Positions 7,692-17,000 of a stretch of 34,268 nucleotides of DNA are shown here, one piece after another. The notes under the pieces are model-generated. The model was not told the origin of the DNA. It ran no database searches and saw nothing but the letters and a program-made list of their open reading frames with translations. Position 1 is the first letter of the stretch, and each line of letters opens with the position of its first letter. The position numbers and the translations under genes were made by a program. Source of the DNA: Prevotella sp. (GTDB lineage Bacteria; Bacteroidota; Bacteroidia; Bacteroidales; Dysgonomonadaceae); contig JAISSD010000077.1 of NCBI GenBank assembly GCA_031273295.1, positions 1-34,268 of the forward strand. The letters are read 5' to 3'.

Positions 7692-7707
7692 TTATTTTGT
7701 TTCTTTG
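7692..7707 (+). promoter_or_regulatory. Possible weak promoter of the T6SS operon
   Basis: TTATTTTG (7692-7699) and TTTCTTTG (7700-7707) are each one base from TAnnTTTG, and no TTTG -33 element is visible at ~7676-7681. A weak core promoter downstream of the box pair would fit activator dependence. The remaining leader (7708-7863, ~155 nt) has no gene and no clear structure that I can see. Confidence 0.35.
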
Positions 7708-7863
7708 CAGTAGAATAAAATTTAAGCAATACTGTTCCAGCAAATGCCGTCCCCGACATTGGCGTGTTTTTAAGATCCGCACGGTAAAAAACGAAAAACA
7801 GGATCCGGCGGATGCAGACTTACACCGATGTTCCGGTTTGTTTAAATTAATAAATTAAAAAGT

Positions 7864-10305
7864 ATGAGTGTCAATATCAAAGAACTGGCAGGTTCCTACG
7901 CCGAAGAATACTGCAATGGCGCCATTCATCCCGCGCATCTGTTCAAGGCCGCGCTTCACAAGGAGAGCGGACTGGCCGCCTTTGTCGAGAAGGATCTGGA
8001 CAAGGACTATTACTATTTGCAGGAATGGGCGGACGTCCAGATGCAGTTGCTACCCAAAACGGTGCGTCGCGTCGCTGGCGACCTTGCCTGTTCGCCCGAG
8101 GCGGTAGCCGTGCTGGAAGAAGCGGACAATTACAAGCTGAAATTCGGCTTGACCGAATGTGAACCCGTGTGTGTGCTGGCCGCGCTGGTCACGCCCGGCG
8201 TAGGCTTTACGTTTGAGCAACTGAAAACCTTGCCGCTTAATGCGGCGGAGATATGTGCGAAACAAGGCTTGTCGCCCGCACGGACGCCGGTCGTCGGCGC
8301 GGCTTCCCCAGCCGGCGGAGGACAGACAGGCAAATACTGCATCGACAAGCTGGCGGAAGCGCGCGAGGGTAATATTCCCACAGTCATAGGCTTTGAGCGG
8401 GAGATCGCCACCATCTACGAAAGCCTGAGCCGAAAAAACAAACTCAGCCTGCTCATCACAGGCGAATCCGGAACGGGGAAGACGTCCCTGCTGAACGGGT
8501 TCATCACGCAACTGGCAGAAGGCCGCGTGCCCGCGTTCCTGCGGAATGCTTCGGTATATGAACTTGATTTGGCCGCCATCTCCACCGACATTTCTTATAA
8601 GGGTGAAGTAGAAAACCGTTTCAAGAGCCTTGTGAGCGAGGTGACAGGCATGGAAAACTGCATCCTGATCATCGAATCCATCCACAAACTGTTCGATAAG
8701 CAAAGCAGTCTTTATGGCGCTTCCGACCTGCTGAAACAGGAATTAAGCAAGGGACGCCTGTTGCTGTTGTGTACCGCTACCATCGATGGCTATACCAAAT
8801 ACATCGAAACGGACAAGGAGTTCGTGAGCCGTCTGGAAAAGATTAGCGTGGAACAGCCCAATGCCGATCTCTGCTTGCGCATCCTGAAAGGGGCCACGCC
8901 CGCCTATGCCGATTATCATCACCTGACCCTGTCGGAACCCGTTCTGGTGGACGCCATCAGGCTTTCCCGTCGCTACCTGACGGAGAAATCCCTTCCCGCC
9001 TCCGCTTTCGACCTGATAGACCGTTCGATGGGGCTTGTCAGAACCATGAACGACATGACGGCCGGCATCTTGTCTCGCCTGACAAAGGAGCTGGATGCAC
9101 TGATTGCGCAGTCGAAAACCGGAGACGCCGATGAAGCCACACTGATGAAAGAACTGGAATGGCTGAACTATGAAATGACAAACACGGTGAGTTGCATCCT
9201 GCTTGCCCGTCTCGATACCGATACCGATTTCAGCAAAATAGGCGCTGTGGAAGCCCGGATTGACTTCCTGAAGCAAACGCTAACCCGGCTGGGAGAACTC
9301 GGTTCGACCAGACTTTCCGAATTGGAAAGCGTCGACCTTTCAGCCGTAGTGGCCAAAGAAACGGGCATTCCTTTAGGAAAAGTACAGTCAAAGGAACGCG
9401 ATCGCCTCGTCAATGCACAGGCTACCCTCAAGCAACGGGTCGTGGGACAGGATTACGCCGTGAAGAAAGTACTGGACGCCGTGTTTGAATCCCGTTCGGG
9501 ACTGGGCAAGGAAGGACAGCCCATGGGTTCGTTCTTTTTTCTCGGGCCAACCGGTACGGGTAAGACGGAGCTGTCGAAAGCCTTGTCATCGTTCCTTTTT
9601 GAGGACGAATCCTCGCTCATCCGTTTCGACATGTCGGAATTTAAGGAAGAACATTCCGTAGCCTTGTTATACGGAGCTCCTCCCGGATATGTAGGATATG
9701 ATGAAGGCGGTTTGCTGGTGAACAAGATCCGTCAGAAGCCTTATTCGGTAGTTCTGTTCGATGAAATAGAAAAGGCTCACAAGTCCGTGTTCGACCTTTT
9801 CCTGCAGATCCTGGACGAAGGGAAATTGCATGACCGTCTGGGGCGCACGGGAGACTTCTCGAATGCGTTGATCATTTTCACTTCCAATATCGGCAGCCAA
9901 TTCATTGTTGACTCGTACGGGAAGGGGCAAACGCCGCAGAGCAACGATCTGCTGGACATCATGCAACAATATTTCCGCCCTGAATTTCTGGGTCGCCTGA
10001 CGGAGATCGTGCCGTTCTCGCCCATCACGGAAGAAACGGTCACACGTATTTTCGACATCCACCTGAAAGGATTGCTAAAACTGCTGGATGCGCAGGACGT
10101 CAAGCTCGAAATGAGCGACGAAGTGAAACGCGACATCGCCATGAAAGGTTTCAATCCGCAATATGGCGCGCGTCCTATTATCGGCGTCATTCGCAAGGAA
10201 CTGCGCCAGCCGCTCTCCAAATTGATCATTACGGGACAAGTGAAGTCGCACGATACTGTAAAGGTACAGTCGGAAGACGGACAATTGAAATTTATCACAA
10301 AGTAA
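7864..10305 (+). CDS. tssH: T6SS sheath-recycling ATPase ClpV/TssH
   Basis: 813-aa class-B Clp/Hsp100 ATPase that would disassemble the contracted TssBC sheath. An N-terminal Clp repeat-like domain (1-140) is followed by AAA1 with Walker A GESGTGKT (200-207), a coiled middle region (~400-480), and AAA2 with Walker A GPTGTGKT (561-568), Walker B VVLFDE (629-634) and the sensor region FTSNIGSQ (672-679). AAA1 is unusual: the Walker B reads ILIIES (267-272), so the usual Asp-Glu is Glu-Ser and the catalytic glutamate is lost. AAA1 probably binds but does not hydrolyse ATP efficiently. First gene of the operon; tssB follows after 27 nt. The adjacent TssB/TssC make the ClpV assignment firm over ClpB. 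Confidence 0.95.
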   Translation: MSVNIKELAGSYAEEYCNGAIHPAHLFKAALHKESGLAAFVEKDLDKDYYYLQEWADVQMQLLPKTVRRVAGDLACSPEAVAVLEEADNYKLKFGLTECEPVCVLAALVTPGVGFTFEQLKTLPLNAAEICAKQGLSPARTPVVGAASPAGGGQTGKYCIDKLAEAREGNIPTVIGFEREIATIYESLSRKNKLSLLITGESGTGKTSLLNGFITQLAEGRVPAFLRNASVYELDLAAISTDISYKGEVENRFKSLVSEVTGMENCILIIESIHKLFDKQSSLYGASDLLKQELSKGRLLLLCTATIDGYTKYIETDKEFVSRLEKISVEQPNADLCLRILKGATPAYADYHHLTLSEPVLVDAIRLSRRYLTEKSLPASAFDLIDRSMGLVRTMNDMTAGILSRLTKELDALIAQSKTGDADEATLMKELEWLNYEMTNTVSCILLARLDTDTDFSKIGAVEARIDFLKQTLTRLGELGSTRLSELESVDLSAVVAKETGIPLGKVQSKERDRLVNAQATLKQRVVGQDYAVKKVLDAVFESRSGLGKEGQPMGSFFFLGPTGTGKTELSKALSSFLFEDESSLIRFDMSEFKEEHSVALLYGAPPGYVGYDEGGLLVNKIRQKPYSVVLFDEIEKAHKSVFDLFLQILDEGKLHDRLGRTGDFSNALIIFTSNIGSQFIVDSYGKGQTPQSNDLLDIMQQYFRPEFLGRLTEIVPFSPITEETVTRIFDIHLKGLLKLLDAQDVKLEMSDEVKRDIAMKGFNPQYGARPIIGVIRKELRQPLSKLIITGQVKSHDTVKVQSEDGQLKFITK

Positions 10306-10332
10306 ATATAGAAAACTAATCTTAAAAATGTT

Positions 10333-10806
10333 ATGCAAATGAAAGAGAATTTCATCTCAATGGCGCCGGACGAAGAATCCAGTGCGAAGGTCTCCCCCAT
10401 TGACAGTAACAAGACGCTTATGATTGACCAGTACACTTCGGACGCCGAACCCGGCAATCCGGAATTGGTGGAAAACCTGACAAACATCGATGAAGCATTC
10501 GCCCACTTCAAGCCGAAAGTGGAGGTTAGTTTCACGGATGCAGATGGAGGTTCCGTAACGGAGACGCTCCATTTCAACGAACTCCGCGATTTTGAAGCGA
10601 ACGGGGGGAAAGGTCAATTGGTGAGGAACAGCGAATTTTTGTCCGAAGTGAAGAATCAAATTGACACCAATGCAAAGATCCGCAGGAGCATCGAACAGAA
10701 CCGTAAATTGCGGGACATACTGAAAGACAGTTCCTCTAAAGAAGAGCTGAAGCAAATGCTGGAAGCCATGCTTGCAGAACTGGAAGATAATAACCCTAAA
10801 AAATAA
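10333..10806 (+). CDS. tssB: T6SS contractile sheath small subunit TssB
   Basis: 157-aa sheath protein that intertwines with TssC to make the contractile outer tube in the cytoplasm. Diagnostic features are the central beta region KVEVSFTD with TETLHFNELRDFE (~57-85), corresponding to the conserved F-x-x-L-x-D-F segment of TssB, and the C-terminal helices (~105-150: RRSIEQNRKLRDILKD, LKQMLEAMLAELE). Length is normal for the Bacteroidetes version. An in-frame ATG two codons later is an equally possible start. It lies between tssH and tssC with a 6-nt gap to tssC, so stoichiometric co-expression is likely. Confidence 0.93.
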   Translation: MQMKENFISMAPDEESSAKVSPIDSNKTLMIDQYTSDAEPGNPELVENLTNIDEAFAHFKPKVEVSFTDADGGSVTETLHFNELRDFEANGGKGQLVRNSEFLSEVKNQIDTNAKIRRSIEQNRKLRDILKDSSSKEELKQMLEAMLAELEDNNPKK

Positions 10807-10812
10807 TAAATT

Positions 10813-12174
10813 ATGGCAGAAGCAGAAATGCAAAAACAACAGGTTACCGAACAGACTGTTCCAGAACAGGTCCAACGGAATTCGGAAAAGGATATTTCCA
10901 AGCTGCTCGCGTCATTCGGAGGATTCAACGCCGTCCGCGGTTTTCTGCCGGACGCCGACAATATGAATCCGGCCCATAAAGCGGCAAAGGCCGTGTTCCT
11001 GAATGACAAGCGGTTCAAGGAAAAGCGAGAGAATCTGATAAACGACATCAATGGATGGCTTCAACTTCTCAATGAGAACGACGGCACTGCCACAGAACTG
11101 GTGGACGCCTGCAAGCAGAAAGAAGAAAAATATACAAAAGTATTGAGCCAGGGTATCACTGACGCGCTCTATGCGACAGCTCCTTTGGAATGTTCTTACC
11201 GCACGCTGGACTCTTTCTTCAAGACCTCCAATTCCGACAAGGTGAAGAATCTCCGTGTTATCAACGTTTACAAAGACGACATTGCAAATCCGGATTCCGG
11301 TTTTGCCAACGAGGTGGCGGAACTCCTGCGCAATGGATTCGATCGCTTGAGTCTGAAAGAATGTTACAGCTTGTTGGTAGTTCCGGGAAATGTGTTCCAG
11401 GACAAACCGACGTTGCTTCAATGGGCAAAAATCGCTTTCAAATACAAGGTGATGCTTATTACGGATCATGCCAATGAATATTCTTTCGATGACCTCTTCA
11501 ACAATACCGAAGGCTACCGCGACAGTGACATCGAGCTACAGAACGTGATAGTAACAGCCAACTGGGTTGTAGGTCGCGAATCGGAAAAGATGTCGGAAGA
11601 GGAGAAGGAGAGCCCGGCATTCTATATCTGTCCGTCAGGCGCATTGGCGGGTAAACTCTATGATGAGAGCGCCAATATGAGTCAGGGCGCCGGCGGTAAA
11701 AAATACGGTACGCTGGATGGTGTGAAAGGGGTAAAACTTGATCTGTTGAAGTCCGAGATCGCGGCGCTGATGGATAATCAGGTCATTCCTATGGTATATT
11801 CGGAAGGTCGGGTAATGGCATTCAACAATACAACGCTTTACAATGGGGATAACACGGCCATGAAGGAATATCCCATCGTGCGCGTGTTTGACTGGGTAAA
11901 GAAAGTTCTGATGAACTACGTGCATGAGGTCGCACTCGAAAACTGGGATCCGTACAATTCGCCCAAGAACTTGAAAGCCAAAATTCAGGCATTCCTGAAC
12001 GACTACAAAGGTTATGGCAATCTGTTCCAGAATTACGAGATCAAGGAACCCAGTCAGGATCCTGTTACGAAACGTATTACTTGCGACATCAGTCTCACTC
12101 CGTTTTATTCGGCCAAGAACTTTATCATTAAAGTTTCTGCCGACAAGCGGAACAAGGATGCGGAAACCGCATAG
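10813..12174 (+). CDS. tssC: T6SS contractile sheath large subunit TssC
   Basis: 453-aa main sheath subunit that assembles with TssB around the Hcp tube. The N-terminal helix contains SKLLASFGGFNAVRGFLPDA. The region ~115-330 carries the conserved sheath core (YRTLDSFFKTSNSDKVKNLR, FDRLSLKECYSLLVVPGNVF). The C-terminal domain ~360-450 (RVFDWVKKVLMNYVHEVALE, ISLTPFYSAKNFIIKVSADK) would supply the strands exchanged between neighbouring protomers. Length and order match TssC of Bacteroidetes systems. The downstream gap of 49 nt to the first tssD contains an A8 run and no obvious terminator. Confidence 0.94.
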   Translation: MAEAEMQKQQVTEQTVPEQVQRNSEKDISKLLASFGGFNAVRGFLPDADNMNPAHKAAKAVFLNDKRFKEKRENLINDINGWLQLLNENDGTATELVDACKQKEEKYTKVLSQGITDALYATAPLECSYRTLDSFFKTSNSDKVKNLRVINVYKDDIANPDSGFANEVAELLRNGFDRLSLKECYSLLVVPGNVFQDKPTLLQWAKIAFKYKVMLITDHANEYSFDDLFNNTEGYRDSDIELQNVIVTANWVVGRESEKMSEEEKESPAFYICPSGALAGKLYDESANMSQGAGGKKYGTLDGVKGVKLDLLKSEIAALMDNQVIPMVYSEGRVMAFNNTTLYNGDNTAMKEYPIVRVFDWVKKVLMNYVHEVALENWDPYNSPKNLKAKIQAFLNDYKGYGNLFQNYEIKEPSQDPVTKRITCDISLTPFYSAKNFIIKVSADKRNKDAETA

Positions 12175-12223
12175 AATAATTCTTTCATTTTTATTCACTT
12201 TTTTATAACTAAAAAAAAATTGT

Positions 12224-12616
12224 ATGGCTAAAACACCTGTTAAAATTGAAATTGACGGCTACAAAGAGCGTGAAGTCATGATGGTTACCTACGAATTCGA
12301 TCAGGCAACCGATGTAGAAGGACAAATGTCCGGAATTCCTCGCGGCGGTCGGATCATCGTCCGCGTAAAGGCAATGAACGATGGTACTCCTGACCTTTTG
12401 GCATGGATGATTGAAAGAAATCTTCCAAAGAATGGCACTATTACTTTTCTGGAGACCAAAACAGGAAAAAGTATGAAGACAATCAAGTTCACGGGAGGTT
12501 ATTGCGTGGACTTCGACGAGAAATGGGAAGACAAAAAAGGACACTACGAAGAGGTTGTCATCACTTGTCAGAAAATCGAGTTCGGGCAAGTCGTTTATGA
12601 AAACGATTGGGCTTGA
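12224..12616 (+). CDS. tssD: TssD/Hcp tube protein, copy 1
   Basis: 130-aa Hcp-type protein that would form hexameric rings of the inner tube and may carry effectors in its lumen. The sequence has the split-barrel pattern of the Bacteroidetes TssD family: KIEIDGYKEREVMMVTYEFDQATD, GIPRGGRIIVRVKAMND, then TITFLETKTGKSMKTIKFTGGYCV and YEEVVITCQKIEFG. No signal peptide, as expected. It is a close paralogue of the next gene (same GIPRGGR-VKAMNDG core) and more distant from copies 3 and 4. Confidence 0.9.
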   Translation: MAKTPVKIEIDGYKEREVMMVTYEFDQATDVEGQMSGIPRGGRIIVRVKAMNDGTPDLLAWMIERNLPKNGTITFLETKTGKSMKTIKFTGGYCVDFDEKWEDKKGHYEEVVITCQKIEFGQVVYENDWA

Positions 12617-12661
12617 CAATGCTATCAAATCAAATGTTTAACATTAAAAAATTAAAATAAT

Positions 12662-13060
12662 ATGGCAGAAAATATGACGCCCGTACAATTGGCGGTCAAA
12701 GATTTTGAGGTTCGCGAGGTTATCATGATAGATTATCAGTTTTCGCAGACAACTGACAGGGAAGGCCAGATCTCGGGTATACCCCGCGGCGGACGCGTTA
12801 CCATTCGGGTAAAAGCGATGAACGACGGTAACAACCAGTTGTTGCAGTGGATGCTCGCGGAGAATGACCCGCGCGACTTGAAGGTTACATTCTACAACAC
12901 AGTCGATGGTTCTACCATGAAAGAACTGGAAGGTACCGCTTGTTACTGCGTACACTACGTGGAAAAGTGGGAAGATGGCGAGGAACATTATGAAGAGTTG
13001 CAGATAGTATGCCAGGAATTGAAGAACGGCCCTGTTGCATTCCAAAATCCCTGGAAATAA
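12662..13060 (+). CDS. tssD: TssD/Hcp tube protein, copy 2
   Basis: 132-aa paralogue of copy 1, sharing SGIPRGGRVTIRVKAMNDG, the YCVHYVEKWEDGEEHYEEL stretch and a final -NPWK/-NDWA end. It should be a second inner-tube subunit, either mixing with copy 1 in the same tube, used under other conditions, or serving as an effector-specific carrier. The 45-nt gap before it and the 89-nt gap after it contain no clear terminator, so all four tssD-like genes appear to belong to one operon. Confidence 0.9.
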   Translation: MAENMTPVQLAVKDFEVREVIMIDYQFSQTTDREGQISGIPRGGRVTIRVKAMNDGNNQLLQWMLAENDPRDLKVTFYNTVDGSTMKELEGTACYCVHYVEKWEDGEEHYEELQIVCQELKNGPVAFQNPWK

Positions 13061-13149
13061 CGTAACACTTGAGATTAGGCGCGAATACACATACTATCGG
13101 GGTGTGATTCGCGCCTTTACAAAGACAACCCGTACAAAAAAGAAAGTTT

Positions 13150-13569
13150 ATGTCATTGATAGCCCGTTTACTCATAGGAGACAACGATACCGGACGCTAC
13201 ACGCAGGAATATCTTGTGGAAGAATGTAGCTACCGGTTCATGCGTCCTTACCATTATCTTTATCCCGAGGCCGACGCAAGATGCGAAACGGTGAAGTTGA
13301 CACTCCCGGCGCCGGGAGTAAAAAATCTGAATCTATATGAGTGGTATATCGGACAGGGCGTCCTGAGCGGGTGCATCGTATTCGATCTGTCCTGTCAGTT
13401 CAACGATGACGGCGAGATCAAGAAAGTCTTGAAATTTGAAGACGCGCAATGTTTCTTCCTTTCCGAAAGTTATGACGTCAATCGGACGTCCAGACGGCAA
13501 CTGAAGCTGGAGTTCGTGTCCAGGCAGATCATCGTAGATGACGTGGCTTTTAATCACCTTAACCCCTGA
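13150..13569 (+). CDS. TssD/Hcp-like protein, divergent copy 3
   Basis: 139-aa protein (SLIARLLIGDNDTGRYTQEY, then VEECSYRFMRPY, GVLSGCIVFDLSCQF, KKVLKFEDAQCFFLSESYDV, RRQLKLEFVSRQIIV) that follows the TssD pattern of strand order and the charged K-F-E-D-A segment, but is clearly divergent from copies 1 and 2. It could be a specialised ring at the end of the tube, for example the adaptor touching VgrG or the baseplate, or an effector-binding Hcp. Four nucleotides separate it from copy 4, so the two are probably translated together. TssD-family membership is inferred from pattern and position. Confidence 0.7.
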   Translation: MSLIARLLIGDNDTGRYTQEYLVEECSYRFMRPYHYLYPEADARCETVKLTLPAPGVKNLNLYEWYIGQGVLSGCIVFDLSCQFNDDGEIKKVLKFEDAQCFFLSESYDVNRTSRRQLKLEFVSRQIIVDDVAFNHLNP

Positions 13570-13573
13570 AATC

Positions 13574-14062
13574 ATGCCGCAAATCCTTTCTAACCAAGTA
13601 AAGGCTCTTTTTTTTATGGAGAACATGACAAAAGGAGCGCCGATACCACAAAGACAATGCCTGACTGTACAGCATTTTGACTATTGCAGCAAGCGTACCC
13701 TGAACAAGGAAGGCTGGCCTTATGGCCCTTCCTCGTCGATCATCTTGCATGTCACCGTCAAGTCCCAGCCCAACGGACGCTACAAACAATTCTATCAATG
13801 GCTGAAATCGGACGAACCGCTGACTTGTTCTCTGCTGTTCAATGCCGCATTCGATAGCGACCGAAAGGTCAGGGATTATGATGGCGCCATGGTTTTCACC
13901 GGTTATGTGGTGGACGTCGAAGAAACTTTCCTGAGCCATGCTCCCCAAAAAAAGGATTCTCGCCAGATGCTGACGGACTTGCAGATACTGGTTAGTAGCA
14001 TCGAATATGTGGGAGCCGGCCAAAACCAGACATTATTTATTATACAACCTGAAAACCTTTAA
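13574..14062 (+). CDS. TssD/Hcp-like protein, divergent copy 4
   Basis: 162-aa protein starting MPQILSNQVKALFF; the frame stays open upstream, but this ATG lies 4 nt after the previous stop. The core (RQCLTVQHFDYCSKRTLN, SSSIILHVTVKSQ, KQFYQWLKSDEPLTCSLLFN, AMVFTGYVVDVEETF, QMLTDLQILVSSIEYV) again fits the TssD barrel order with a ~25-residue N-terminal extension. It sits directly before vgrG with a 4-nt gap. A pair of divergent Hcp-like proteins just before the spike gene suggests a tube-to-spike adaptor, by analogy with the graded tail-tube/hub adaptors of contractile phages. That role is inference. Confidence 0.65.
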   Translation: MPQILSNQVKALFFMENMTKGAPIPQRQCLTVQHFDYCSKRTLNKEGWPYGPSSSIILHVTVKSQPNGRYKQFYQWLKSDEPLTCSLLFNAAFDSDRKVRDYDGAMVFTGYVVDVEETFLSHAPQKKDSRQMLTDLQILVSSIEYVGAGQNQTLFIIQPENL

Positions 14063-14066
14063 AGAT

Positions 14067-17000
14067 ATGGTTATTTTGAATATTGAAGATGTATGCGAGA
14101 TAAGGTTGACGGATGGAGGGACAATAAGCGGTACAACGAGTGCGAATGAATGGTTCGGCTCCATGGTGGTCTCTCTCGACACCCTTTCATACAAGAAAGA
14201 GATGTATCGTCCGGGACGGCTCGAAATGGTACTATGCCTGGGAGCACACGACGCCGACATGCTGGCGATAGTCCAACTTTTTAAAGGGAAAAAAACGGAT
14301 TACTTCGACGATTATGATGACAGTCAAATAGAAAACATCGGCATCCAAAAGGCGGTTTGCCTTAATTATTATATCTTTGAGGTCTATCCTCAATATATCG
14401 GTAGAGCATTGACAGTAAGGCTCGTGGCTTACAGCCCCGACAAATATCTTACGATGAAAAAATACAGCAAGGCCTATACCGGCAGGCGGCTGGTGCAAGA
14501 TATTCTGGTGGAAGAACTTCAACATTTCGTTTTTCCCCCCGATATAGTGCAAGAAGGAGAATGTATCGTAAAAAGCAAGATTTACGACAAGGACAACAAG
14601 ACATGGAAGGATGAAAACCGGATACTGACAAAGTGCATGAATGTCACAGTGGATAGCGCGATTGGAGAACTCAGGCATTTGTCGTATGCCGTGACAATTA
14701 ATAGCGGGAATGTAAAAAAAGAGTGCATGCTTCCCTATCTGGTGCAGTACAACGAAAGTTTCCATGATTTTTTAGTGAGAACCGCCAACCGTTGCGGTGA
14801 ATATCTGTATTACGAGAATGGAACCTTTCATCTGGGATTGCCTGCGACTACGACTATCCAGGATATACTAAGAGATAGAGTCGAATCCATCTCCGTCAAT
14901 TATGTGGAGGTGGGGGACGGCTCTATTTCCACCAATCAGCGGTCATACAATTATTGCAATGAGGACAGTAGCAAGTATGTAAACGACCGAAGCTACAATC
15001 CCGAAGTGTGGGATGACGATTACGCGTCCCCCCTTCCATCTTCTGTCATCAAAGGAAAAGATGATAATATGGAATTTGACTATGTGGTTTTCAATGATGA
15101 TTATGTTGGCGCAAGAGATTGGATATCAATGGCTTGGTCTGCCTTGAACCAACCCAACATAAAGAGCATGGTGACATCCGTAGTCGCAGAAATTGCAAAG
15201 ATGGAAGTGTCGATCGAAAACATAATCATCAAGAAAGCCAACAAAAGCTATAAAGAAAAATACCTCGAAGTGAACGCGAATATTCCTCCCGACATACTGG
15301 AAGAACGCGACAAGGGTAAATATCTTTACAGTTCAAAACAATTGTTGACAGGCTCTGCTTTCTATAAAAACATGCTTGATAAAGAGATAATGGCGGAAAG
15401 CCAATCCATCTGCATCGATATGGAAAGCAAGAGTTCTTATCCTCTGCTTCTTGGCGACACAGTGACGTACAATGCCAAACCATATACCGTTGTCGAGGCG
15501 GAAGGAACGATCACTGTACAAAGTAACGCAATGGTTAGAAGCCGGAAATACATAGTTATTCCGTTTGTCGAAGACGCAAACGAAGTTAAGCCCTATCCGC
15601 CGCTGGTTGGTAGAGACAGCATCTGCCGTTCAACGGCTCAATCAGCTTTTGTTGTGGAAAACAAAGATCCGTTGCGTATGAACAGGGTACGCATCCGGTA
15701 TCCGTGGCAAGCCGATGGAGAGGACGCCTCTCCGTGGATCCGCATGGCGTTGCCCATGGCTACGGAATACGGCGGTTTCAATTTCATACCCGAAGTAGAC
15801 GACGAAGTGATGGTCGATTTCGAGAATGGGAATGTGGAGCGTCCTTATGTGGTTGGGGCGCTGTACAACACAGGACACAGGCCCAAGGATTACTATAACG
15901 AGCCTACGGACTACAGTGGTCTCAATGGCGAGACGCGTTCAATCACTTCACGAAACGGACACCGGATTATTTTCAGCGACCCTTCATCCGCCGCCCGTTT
16001 CTTTGATTCTTTTTTCCCGATGGGAAGCGTTCTGGGGCCATTGGTTGGTACTTTTGGAAACAGGCTTGATCTGACCGGCGACGAACAAAAAAAATTGGCG
16101 GGCGGTATTGAATTGACTGATGAATACGGAATGTACTCCATCAAAATGTCTTCTCATGCCCGCAACATTACCATTGATTCCCCTTTCGGAACGGTTAACA
16201 TGAATGCTTTTAAGGGTATCTCCATCAATGCCCCGAACGGTGAAGTGAGTATTAAGGGCAAGAATATTTCTATTGAAGCCGGCAATAACCTCACATTGAA
16301 ATCGGGAGCAAATATTGCCAAAGGATGGATTTTAGACAAGCCTAAATCGGACTGGGACAATGCCACATCGTACACAAGCAGCGTTATGGATTTACTCAAA
16401 GCAGGCGTCAATATCATTCCGGTCGATCTTGCACTTATGCGTTGTGTTCTGGAAGCGATTATACGCCCGGTCGGCGGCACGATGCTTATCAAATCCCATC
16501 GTTACATGTGTCTGGAGGCGGGAAAGGGCAAAACGGCCATCAAGAAAGAAAGAACAGTAAGGGACGCCGGTACGTTATTGTCATCTGTGGCGGGTACCTT
16601 TACGGGAGGAGTTGTAGATTTGAAAGAAACGGACAAAGAAAGGGCACGGCAAATGATCCTGAACATACCGCGTTTCATAGATGCTTTGAAGCAGGCCTAT
16701 ATAACTGATTGGCAGTATCATGTGGATCAAGGCCAGACATATGAGGAAAAGCGCGTACAGGCTAATGGAGCATTGGAGACTTATGGGAACGCGAATGGTC
16801 GACCTGCTTTACCGGATACTGACACTAAATGGAATGATAAGATTGGGGGGGGGAAGGATTTCGAAGATGTTGTGAATTATATGTCTAATAATATGCTTAC
16901 GAATAGAGACATCAACCTCAACGCAGGAACAGAAGTAGAAGGTTACAATAAATATCTTGAGGCAATGTCCATAGCCATAGAAATCCGCAACCATGCGATG

